Assembly (NCBI GenBank): GCA_013115135.1
Contig: JABANP010000117.1
Coordinates: 62,001-126,000 of the forward strand
Direction of reading: 5' to 3'
Length of the DNA: 64,000 nt
Source: Perkinsus olseni
Lineage: Eukaryota; Perkinsozoa; Perkinsida; Perkinsidae
The notes beneath the pieces were generated by a model. It did no database searches. It was not told the DNA's origin and worked only from the letters and a program-made list of their open reading frames with translations. Within the stretch, counting starts at the first letter, position 1. Each line of letters begins with the position of its first letter. This document shows, piece by piece, positions 44,065-53,838 of the stretch. Made by a program: the position numbers and the translations under genes.

Positions 44065-46344
44065 AATCTAGCCTCAGGTCAGCCTAAGTCTTGCGGTAAG
44101 CCTTGTGGATTATGTGGAGCCAGCCGTTCACTCAAGCAGGTGTGCAATGAATGCTTGAGTAAGACGCGGATGAGCGCCACTATGCAGTAGCTGCTACTAC
44201 GATAAGTTCGAGGCCCATGACCTTGGTCCATATTCATTCGATTAAGAAGTATTGCTGATACAGTATTCAATTTGCTGACATCGGCATCAGCTCGAACAGT
44301 TATCTTCCCACGGTGGGAATCCCGCCTTAGCTTATATTCAGAGGATTTGATTGACTTTCGCCTTTCGTAAGGTGTTCGGCTTAGTTGGTCCCACTCGCCC
44401 ACACGAGCAGCCAGATAGAAGACACACCAAACGGTAGCACGCTCCCATGAGTCATCGGCGATGACTAAAGGTCGCTCCAACTTAACTAGCGATGACTTAC
44501 CGGGCAAACTCATACTTGGAGCCTCCAAGTATAAGTTTGCCTGGTAAGTCTTCGTGTTCAAGAAATGAGAGCGCAACAGGAACTTCGCAACTGTCCTTTA
44601 TGATGTTGCTGGCGAGGATTTAGTTATGAACTCCTGGAGTTGAAGTTAATGGTGGAGTTCAGCTCCACCATCAACTTCAAATCCGGCATGTTTCGAACTT
44701 CGAAAGTCGAAACCTTTGCATTTCGAAGGCTTTGGGCCTCGAAGTTCGAGGCGTAGTCAAGTACGTAAGCGACCTAAAGCTACCCTTACCACTGTTAAGT
44801 TACCAGCTCGGAGCCTCCGAGTCGGAGGAATCGTGCCTCCCACTTTTTAGCCTATGCATTAACCTTGCACTGCAAGGCTTGCAGCCAGACCTGACTTCCT
44901 GACTAACCTCTGCCAGCGTCTGGCAGAGATACTAGGGCGGGCCATCACTTTACCAGGTGTTGGCTATCATCAGCCCAATGGTAGATATGCAACTGTACTA
45001 CGGTATGGTAGAAAAAGAACGAAGGATATGCAATGGTCGACAACCATTGGTCGTATCCAACGTGAGGAAGCTGAGCTCGAACATTTGAGCTGAATGCCCG
45101 ATTGTCGGATAGCGGAATGACGTTGGGTGCGATGTATGTCGTACATTGTACGAGCTGAGATCGCCTGAGATCCCTCTCTAGAAGAGAGTCTCTTCAAGCA
45201 CCTCGTCCACCCGAACTGGCAGTCCCAATTCAACAGGCACCTCTGAATTAAATTCAGAGGCGCTGAACTCTGAGTGTTGCCAACACTGCGGTGATACCAT
45301 GAGCAGCTCATGATGAGCCTGATAAATCAGGTTGAAGGATCGGATGAAGATGTTATCTATCAAAGGAAGTTAGGCGAGCGACCGAGCGGAGTCCTCCCCC
45401 CGCAACCTTCGGCTCAAGGAGGCTCAACTCGAGCCGCTCGAGGTACTGGAATACCTAGTTGAAGAACCTTTCTCCGGAAACTTAGAGGGCGATCCACTTT
45501 GCATACTCGCGAGACGCGATCAAGACTCGATCATTTAGAAGCGGGGTTTGCTGCGCAATGCCCAGTGGACTGTACAGTACAAACTCTACTCTTGCTCTGG
45601 AACACTTGAATTTGCTGCTCAATGAGCAGCCCTCGTGTACCTTCGGCAGCCCTGAATCGTATCGAGCCTCGAAGAGTTTGTCGCGAGTGATTCGGTAACA
45701 CGTAGGAAAAAAATCTCAGTTTAGTTGCTCATCCCCTACTCAGCTATATTATCAGTAGAAGGTTTGCATCAGATCCGGAAGGGTGACGTTATTGAGTCAT
45801 CGTGGTTGGTAACAACAGTGCACGTGTTCAGTACATGCAACGCACTCCATACTATGGAGTCCATAGTGGAGAAGTGATCGACCGCATTCCGAATCGAAAT
45901 AAGGTCGATACTATCATCGGAAATTCCGCTGATAGCGGGTCAGGTGAGAAGAGATTCTAATAAAATCATTCTAATAGAATAGTATCAGAATCGCTGCAAT
46001 TGAGTCGCAGCCAGTGAACCTGTTCCGAATCGGTCCGCCGCTAGCTAGATTGGTAGACTCGTAACTTCGTAAAGTATATGTCATTCAACATCAAAAATAA
46101 TCCATGAACGGGCATTCCTCAAAGTCCTCATGCCTCAAGAGTTGCTCAAGCGACTATACTAGATCAAGCCGCTGAGCATCATCACCCGGCCTGACAAAAG
46201 AAGCACGAAGTGATATGGAAACTACGCAGCTCCGTCGAATGACGCAGCGTCAGCGATCCTTACCCAGCTTCCGCTGCCGGAGTGCTGCCCGCTTGACCTG
46301 CCCGAGCTCCGCCGTCGACCTGAAAATTTCAGGCTGAGATAGTT
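44065..46344. repeat. Second hairpin-rich, gene-free zone
   Basis: Dense inverted repeats, many with 1-nt or 3-nt loops: 44494-44550 (27-base arms, loop GCC, two mismatches), 44640-44680, 44863-44877 with 44870-44884, around 45240-45265, and 45845-45859 with 45851-45867. No convincing gene on either strand. Confidence 0.75.
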
Positions 46345-47162
46345 TCAGTCAGGACTTGGAACCTGAGCGACTCTTACCGTAGCTTTCGTAGTCTGATGCC
46401 ATCGGCAGAACCAGACCACCATAGCGGCCAGTTGCAAGCATACAATGGCAAGTATCCCAGCCGCAATAACTAGAACTGCGACCAAAATCTTGGAGTTCTC
46501 CGCTGATGGGCTGCCGCTGTCGACGACTGATCGTTTCCTGAAAGAGCAATTCAGAAAGAACTTGAACGCGGAAAAAGATGTTAGCCCTCGGATGATTGCT
46601 AAGAACTTACGTCTGAGCAACGTTATCCTCAACTCCATCGGAGAGTGGCTCCTTGATCTCAGTCGGAGGTGTACCGACTGAGTCCCAGGGAGCCAGAGTC
46701 CTGTCCAAGTTCATGTTCTTCAACTGTTCCGCGCTGAATAGCGGCTTCGTTGATTCACTATGAACTTCGTCAGTACCCTGGGCTCCCGGCAGTTCCCCAG
46801 CGCCCGCGGGCGCCGTCGTGAAGCGGAGGACTTTGTCAAGGCTGAAGCTTTCCAAGTCCAACGCATCCAACGACAGCACCGCTGTAGCAGTAGACTCCGG
46901 CAGAGTCGTTGTCACCGTGCTAGACGAAGGTGCTGTTGTGGTGAACATACGAACGGTAGGTTGGTTCGTAGTTCGCAACTGCTCCTCGCTAGGCAGGGAT
47001 CCAACCGGCACCGGAGTCGTACTTGTAGTCGTGGGCGGGTTCACTGTGAATTCGAGCCACTTCTCCAGTACAGCCTCGTCGATGTAAATCGGCCAGGCTT
47101 CAGAGTTCACGAGCCCCGAAGAGGAGGTCGAGAACGGCGAGCCAGAGTGCGATGATGGCCAT
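46345..47162 (-). CDS. Thr-rich single-pass membrane protein with probable frameshift at the signal peptide
   Basis: ATG at 47160-47162 starts a strong signal peptide (MAIIALWLAVLDLLFGA), but its frame stops after about 20 codons. The main frame, one base off, then carries NSEAWPIYIDEAVLEKWLEF, a Thr/Ser/Pro-rich stalk (NPPTTTSTTPVPVG) and acidic sequence. Removing one G from a GGGG run near 47115 would join the two. After an intron (GTAAGT ... TTTCAG) the last exon has KRSVVDSGSPSAENS and the span ILVAVLVIAAGILAIVCLQL, ending at 46345. The general layout resembles the EGF/mucin-like protein at 30-31 kb, without visible EGF parts. Probably a type I surface protein. Confidence 0.6.
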
Positions 47163-47420
47163 TAGTGGACGATTCGTACAGTAGTACAATAAACCTGAGA
47201 GGATATCCGTCGTAGAAGCAACTCGATTCAAAATTTGAATTTCAAAGCAACTTCAATCATTCAACTTGAATGATTCAAGCAACTTGCAGAAGCATCTCCC
47301 ACTGAGTCCCAGACTGGGAGTCCCAGTCTGGGAGAAAGCAACTTCATTAGCAAGACCGCTAGACAATCTAGCCTAGATTAGAGTCTAGCTATTAGACTAT
47401 TAGCAAGTAATGCTTTTCAG
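47163..47420. repeat. Hairpin chains upstream of the Thr-rich membrane protein
   Basis: Overlapping odd-centred palindromes: 47226-47240 with 47234-47246; 47257-47273 with 47265-47279; 47307-47319, 47313-47327 and 47322-47332. In each chain the right arm of one hairpin is the left arm of the next. Confidence 0.85.
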
Positions 47421-48449
47421 CGTGAAGCTCATAATGCAAGTTCCATCATGAACTGATCTTTTCGACGTCCGGGCCTCAACGACCGTCGCAGTGCCACGAA
47501 GAGGATCGATCGTGTGACGAGCGAAATTTTCGTGCCTGAGCGCGCGCCTTAAGATTTTCGCATTTTTTCGTTGCTGTCTAGGGGCAATCTCGAGCCTCTA
47601 GCTGTATGCTACGCTTATAGTGAGCATAGACATCGGATGTACTGCGTAGCGGGGAGCGTTGCGCTCAATGTACCACTCGAGAAGGACTCGGCGATCCCAC
47701 TGCCCGACCTCGTATTCTGAGATGACGCATTCGCTGGCCGTTCAGCGGGTAGCTCATTATTGCGTTTGGGGGGAGCTTCGTCGTGGACGGCCAAACGATG
47801 GCAGCAGCTTAGTTTCAAAAGTCAGGGATCCAATTTCAACCACGGATGGGTTACTCATCATGGGTGCTCGAGGGTGGTATCAGACAGGCTACGGTAACCC
47901 TGCTAGGCTAAAGCGCAATGTCCAGCTGCAAGTATGCCATTCTTTCTGGCCTAGGGCGTATTCTTCGGATAGTGGCAGGACTTGGATCGCGGCGGAAGCA
48001 GCAGCTAGTGTCCCTCTATCGTGAAAAGAACAGTAGCTGTTGCTGCGGCGAACCACGCCTTCAGATCGTTCTCTCGATTCACCACATCGAGGAGAATTCT
48101 CTGGTTCCCCATACTGCTAGATTCACGCGAATAAAACCATCGGGCTCGCTGTTATTAGTTCTTTTCCTGGGACCACCATTACTATGGGATGTACTACTTC
48201 AAAGAATGCATCTTCGCCAAAACCACTGCCTAGCACAGCCGGTCCCGGCGCGTTGCGCTCAATGTAATATACCACTTATGGCGACGTGTGAGTAGTGGAA
48301 AAGTTGGTATCAGATCACCCGAGAGCCGATCTGCTATCGAAGTTATGGGGTGGTCGTCAAATCCTAAATGGATCGCCACTAAAAAAATGGTACTAGCGGG
48401 GGCTTGGGTCTGTGGCCTGTAATGGATGACAGAATTACATAACAGATAG
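47421..48449. other. Unassigned region
   Basis: Short overlapping ORFs on + with no family resemblance. GTGAGTAGTGGAAAAGTTGGTAT at 48288-48310 resembles the intron-start motif seen elsewhere, so introns of an unrecognised + gene may be present. Confidence 0.25.
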
Positions 48450-49550
48450 ACCATCGCTTGTTGGGCTCCCTTCCCGTTTCGAACCACTGGAAGATGAGCC
48501 CTTATATTGGTGACCGGGCTCTCCTACTCTGCACGCCTCACGCGCTGGAGCAGAGAGTCTTGCATCGTTTTGATCATCATCGTCAGCGTTCTTCCGCTCG
48601 ACGCAATCTCTGTCGACCGATTCGTGGTCTGTCTGTACTGATAGCGATTCCCACTCAGGATTTAACGGCTAACATAGCCAATCTTGGAGCAGACGGGGAC
48701 TCCAGTTCTGTACTGGATTCTAAAGGGAAGCCTATCATGCTCATGCTCAAGTAAGAGCCGTAGCATGGAGCTCCGGTCAGTAGTAGTGCTGGTGTTCACA
48801 GGTTCGGCGAGAATGCTCAAATTTTGGATTGCACCACTGGACTGCTCTTGCTGTCAACCATACATGTAATACCATCGTGCTGCTACGATGATGGGAAAGT
48901 GTGGTATGTGCTCAGCGGGGCGATGATAATGTCGTCTTGACTACACCTGAGAACGAGGAGTTAGCCAACATCGTGCAGCACCGGAGCGTCCTCGGCAAAA
49001 CTCGAGCCGAGTGTTCTATAACAGGTAGTAGAGGGTGGCGGTCGGCGGCGGCGAGAGCGTTTATTGGGAGATGTTTCAGGTCTTGTCTTTGTTGCGGACT
49101 CTAACAGTAGCATCGTTATATCTCATCCGAGCCGCGGGGAGGTGGCCAGGGTAAAGTGGGATAAGAACAACTACGAGGGTCACCATTTCGAGGTAGTAGA
49201 GGAGATGCTCTCCCTCACGAGGGTGATCGCGAGTCTAGTCCGTATGCGGTCATATTCCAACGCTTACGGTTCCGACTTAGTTGGACACTTGTCGATGCGC
49301 TCAGTCTGGGGCTCCCGGTAGTGCTGGTATGCCGTGTAATGAAACGATGCTTTACGAGGCGTTTAGAGGCTTTCCTTCGAGTGGCTGTGGTGATGATGTT
49401 GCTGTTGTTAGATCGAGCCCGGCGTTGATATGCTTACCATCGTCGGATGCATCTTGGGAGGCGTCCTCCAGTTTGACAGTTGGGGTTCTAAAGGGACTCT
49501 TAGCTTCAGACGGAAGAGCCCTCCATTACAAAACGGAAACAGTTCTGTGA
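48450..49550 (+). CDS. Unrecognised multi-exon protein, possibly secreted beta-rich
   Basis: Candidate exons: near 48660-48751 (DLTANIANLGADGDSSSVLD), near 48802-48870 (FGENAQILDCTTGLLLLSTI), near 49064-49200 (GDVSGLVFVADSNSSIVISH) and 49308-49550 (SAGMPCNETMLYEAFRGFPS, ending in TGA). Acceptor AG and donor GTAAG sites flank several of them. The D-x-x-G and strand pattern resembles the gene at 21.7 kb. I cannot identify a family or the true start; exon order is inferred only from position. Confidence 0.3.
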
Positions 49551-49989
49551 ACTCCACATAACTAGGTAGTGGGGGCGAGGGGATTCTATGTCCACCACCG
49601 GGCTTCAGCTTGATGCAAATTTCGTAGGAGCGCTAGTATTGGCGTTCCTGAGGTTGTGATGGTGGTCACTGGCGGTCTGCCTTGTGCGGGTCAGTTCAAA
49701 GTCGCTCTCCTGGCACACCCGGATCAGCAGTATTGATGGCGGATCCCCAGCAATGAGAAGGGCTCACCTGATATTTCTCAGTTACTAATTCGTAGATGCA
49801 TCGCTGGAGTTCCTCCTCCTCCTCTCATAGGACGCCTTCTGTATTTCCTAGATGCACTTTTGTTGTCGATAAGAAGCCTGAGGACGATCAACGCGGTCAG
49901 CAGATCAACGTCTGCTCCTCCGGAGACCCTCTCGTTTGGCTCGTCATTCAACCCTTCGCCTAATCCCTGCTTTTCGAAGGCAAATTATT

Positions 49990-50650
49990 ATGTTGTACAA
50001 TTTTCTCGTGGCTATCGTCCTCGTCCACCTTGTAAGCTCTCCACAGTCTCCGCCACTCCTGGTTAAGTTGCATCACCCGTCGGTGAAAGTTTACATCTCT
50101 TGGTCGGGCTGTCGAGGTCGTTTCCTCGTTGCTGGCCTCGCCGTTCTGGCAAGCTCTTTCGAGTTCAAAAAGGATGGCCGGAGCTGTGAGATGAGCCGCT
50201 TCTTGTGTACCATATGTTATTTCCCGAGGCGTTAGAAAATCGGAATCTTTGCTGTGCGCGATGATAGCAGACTCGGTTCCGTTGCTTTAGTGCTCACTGA
50301 ACTGTCAGTGAATATTTACTACCACTCACGCTTGTATCGAGTTACCTAGTCATGAGGGGGGTATACGACAGTTCGGGTAGCCGTACTTGCGAACGACACC
50401 TGGCCTATCCTCATTAAGAGGTATTAGGATGATGGAAAGGTGTGGTACTGCGCATCACTACGCAAGATTAATAATACTAGGTCAGCCGAACGCAGAACTC
50501 AATCGGATAAGTCGTGTAAGAAGCGAGAGTGATGGTGTCTCCTCGAGCGGAAGGCTATTCGTCATTAATCTTGGTGGAACTCAACAACGGATGACGGCAG
50601 GTCGGCAGTTGTTTCTCTCCTGTTCGAAAGCGTGGCTGAGCATTTGAGAA
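49990..50650 (+). CDS. Predicted secreted protein start, unknown family
   Basis: ATG at 49990 begins a signal peptide (MLYNFLVAIVLVHLVSS). The frame stays open to 50235 (LVKLHHPSVKVYISWSGCRG) but a GTAAGC donor occurs right after LVHL, so splicing is likely. Downstream, exon-like sequence near 50430-50530 has DDGKVWYCASLRKINN. The end is not fixed and the model is tentative. Confidence 0.35.
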
Positions 50651-50819
50651 TATCTGATTACACACTTACGACTGGGCGAAGGGGGGTGCCCGAGAGCTGC
50701 TCTATGCACCCAGTGTTCTTCGTTCATCACGCAACTGGGTGTTATTGGTAGCGTTAATATCGGACATCATCAGGCTGGGCTGAATAGCATCCGTGAGGAA
50801 ATAGCGACCTTGCCGGGGA

Positions 50820-51016
50820 TTCAACCCGGGACTCGTCGAGCAAGAATCCAGACTGCGAAATTTCGGTATGAGAAAATCGTCTTCTGAGCGAATATTTCAC
50901 GGCGGGTAGCGATTCGTGGTGCATGGAAGTTCTACCCGACCTCGCGACCCACCCTGCCCAAGATTCGGACTCACGGTCTTCCGGTTGAGGAGGGGCCGCT
51001 CTACCGCTAGGCCATT
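50820..51016 (-). repeat. tRNA-like (SINE-like) sequence
   Basis: On the - strand TGGCCTAGCGGTAGAGC matches a pol III A-box, followed by a B-box-like GAGTCCGAATC; a second B-box-like GGGTTGAATCC occurs near 50840-50855. Stems do not fold into a canonical tRNA, so it looks like tRNA-derived repeat debris. Confidence 0.4.
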
Positions 51017-51591
51017 TGACTGAATTTTGGCAGCGACGCCTGACGGGGGGTAGAGTCTACCCGGTAGACGCTTGTTGGCTAGCAAAAGTTGCGCACAAAA
51101 CGTTTCCGGAATCCATTCTAAGAATACGTTCTGCGAATCCGATCCTGAAAAGCATTCCGAGATATTCGAGAATGGAATCCTCTGAACATGATTCGGGAAT
51201 CAAGTCTGAGAATCGATTCTAAGAATACTTTCTGGAATTGATTCCGCCTGACTTTCCTGAACACCCCGTAGGCCTTTGAAACTGTTTGATCGTGATCGTC
51301 GTAGTGACCGGCTCCCTCTCGAGATGTGAGTACGAACAGCAGTCGGAGAGACTAGGGTGTAAACGCTGTGGTTGGAGATGAGTGAACCTCGTCGCTTGAA
51401 TGATCTCCTCTCGCTGCCCAACGTACTGCAACTGGTCAACTCAACACTGACAGCGACGCTGATGAAGTTGTGCATCAAGGACATCTATAAAAATTAAACT
51501 CGGAAAAATCTTCGACAAGCAAGCGTCCATCACGATCACTGATGAGCCATCAGTTGGTGGATTGACCGTCGTGAGGGTGATCGACTTTCCC
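51017..51591. other. Unassigned region, 3' of the secreted-protein gene
   Basis: Overlapping short ORFs on -, which may contain further exons of the gene at 51.6-52.7 kb. Repeated GAATCC/GAATCG words occur at 51110-51240. Nothing firmer. Confidence 0.3.
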
Positions 51592-52713
51592 CTACCACAA
51601 CACGAAGGCATCACTTCCCTCGGGTTGTATCCGATGGGAGCAAACGTGGTCCAGGATAACTCTCGAGGAATTCGCCCCCGTCCCACCGAGCTGCAGTTCT
51701 AATACGTGGCTACGTCTCAGCCTCTTCAGTACCATAGACGCTAGGGTGAGGTTATCGATGCCAACACTACGGCCAAACGCGGAAATTACACTATCCATCT
51801 TAGCCTGTACTGTAGAGTTGCTTCAACCAGCGAAGACGTAATTGTTATAACCAGGGGTCCGGCGAAGGGGCATATCCCAGATGGCCATGGCGTTTGCCTG
51901 AGGGGTATCTTTGGCGGCATCACTCGAGGGTGTCGCAGAAATGGTTAAATTAGCCAGGATAGGTGATCCCACTGTGTCCGATCGAAGTGCCAAGTAGACG
52001 CGTGTAAGCCTTGCCACGACGTTCAAGTTGAGGAAGCATTTGAGCGGCAGTTCATCGGCCCTCGCAAGACTAGTAGGGCTCGGATCACCAACAGGAGTGT
52101 TGATTGTCGGGCTAGTAGCCACCCCTATTTTTGGTCGATCAGCAGGCGGCAACACCCGAGGCGACGCGTATTTCTTTTCCATCAGAACAGCATGTCTGAG
52201 GATAGAATGGCCCGGGAACCCCGTAAGTTGATCGAGGGAGATGTACCATTGACCGCTGGGGACCGAGGACAGTCTAATCGGCCAAGAGGAAGTCTCCCAC
52301 GTTGAGTTCACGGCGAGTACATCATACAGATGGTGAAGGGCTTGGGCTGCTTCCCTGCTCCAACGAATCGGTCGGTAGCATTGTTGAACCTCGGATATCT
52401 CACCAGGGCCTAACTCGAGCCGCCTGCACGACAGGCAGGCAGTGGCAGCCCATTCAATGCGCCCGACGTCAACGACCTCGAACGTGGGCTGCGTCTCCTC
52501 GACAAGGAACTGCATACTGGTTACAGGCTTGCGGTCCCTCAGAGGCACCCCAGCTGACGTTCATGGCGATACCGTGCAGATTGCCGATGGGACGAGGGGG
52601 TCCACGCGACCTTCATAGCAGCCGGGCTCGATAGCAGGGCGGACGGCCCCTCCCAGGTGAACTAAGAGAAGGAGTCCTAACGCGGGAATGTGGCCGTTGT
52701 TGGGGCTGGGCAT
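51592..52713 (-). CDS. Predicted secreted protein, unknown family, three or more exons
   Basis: ATG at 52711-52713 starts a signal peptide (PALGLLLLVHLGGAVRPAIE). A 57-nt intron and a 42-nt intron, both with GT/AG ends, remove two in-frame TGA codons (52561-52563 and 51823-51825) and keep the frame. The middle exon is about 240 codons with DRKPVTSMQFLVEETQPTFE, a C-x-x-C (CLSC), then GQWYISLDQLTGFPGHSILR and a Pro/Ser-rich stretch. The last visible part has MDSVISAFGRSVGIDNLTLA and ends at TAG 51592-51594, although splicing onward is possible. No known domain. Extracellular location is inferred from the signal peptide. Confidence 0.5.
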
Positions 52714-53838
52714 AGTAGAAGGTAAGCTTGAGGAATGGCCGACGGAGAGAAGTTGCATGAAGAGCAAGGAATGGCATACCAGTTCACATTCAGTTGAGAA
52801 ACTCCAAGCGCGCTGCTGCTGAGTCAACAGAGTTGCCACATTGATTTACTCTGGACTGATGATACATCATATATACCTCCCGGTCTTGGAAGGATGATGG
52901 CGGCTTAACACGACTGAGGATCTTCGACCAACAATCGCTTTCAATTAGGGAACGCGGTGAGTCGCCGCGAGGAGACGGCGGCCGAGGGCCCGGACTGACC
53001 GCGCAAAGCTCTACTTCCACTCGGCCGTCTCTGCTGACACTTAGCATGAAGCGCTGCCACCTGGAATTGATGCTCATTTTATGCTACTCGGACGACTACA
53101 ACCGTTCGTGAAGTACTCCCATCCATTCGTCCGTTGAACTCTTCGCGCTCTGTTTTCGAGTGTTCGTGAGAGGCCCCTGAAGCCCTGCTTCCAAATCTCC
53201 TATTATTCTAACGATTGGGTATACCAACCATCCTGCCTGTGGATGACAGAACTGTCCAAGGTGTTCAAGACCGACTCTCTAGAAGCACCCAGATTTTTCC
53301 GTCTGGGATGCAACCTTTCATCTGCTGTCTCATCGTCATTCGCCAGTCAGCGTAGCTCTCTATCCGAGCAAGATAGGTGGTCCAACGGACCCTGCCAGTA
53401 GTTCGCTTCCCGCAAGACCTCGGGCCTCGCTTGGACCGTCCAAGTTGGGCAACCGAAGCCTGCCCCAGAGGATACGAAAGCTGTCCCCCACTATGAAGGA
53501 GCCACCTCTGAGCATCGAGGTCTGGGACCACGAGTGTGTGAATTAGTTCGAGGGTGTTGCTTTCAAACAGGACCAGGAGCAGCTGGGGAGGGGGTTTGAA
53601 CTCATCTACGAGGGCGGCAGCTCAAAGACTTCCTCTTCTTGGTCGCGGCCGGGCCGCACCGTTCTTGTTACAAAGCCATGCGGCAGTCCTTGAAGTACCC
53701 CACTAGTAAACTCAAAGCTAGCTTGAGGCTTCACCATCGTGAATGGGGTGTTGTTGTTATTATTAATAATATTGCAATCAGCATACAGTCGGACATCAGC
53801 ATTCAACGTTTGAGGGGGGGAGCCAGAGGAGGGACGAT
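52714..53838. other. Spacer between two - strand genes
   Basis: Several ORFs of 85-95 codons overlap on -, none with recognisable domains. It contains the 3' flank of the ZFWD-type gene and the upstream region of the secreted protein. Confidence 0.3.

Noticed and set aside
50930..51016. tRNA gene on the - strand.
   Set aside because: A- and B-box-like sequences are present but anticodon, T and acceptor stems do not pair.
51592..52839. One long - strand frame interrupted only by two TGA codons, suggesting TGA readthrough or selenocysteine.
   Set aside because: GT/AG introns of 57 nt and 42 nt, normal sizes here, remove both TGAs and keep the frame. TGG is used for Trp in the same protein and other genes end at TGA.
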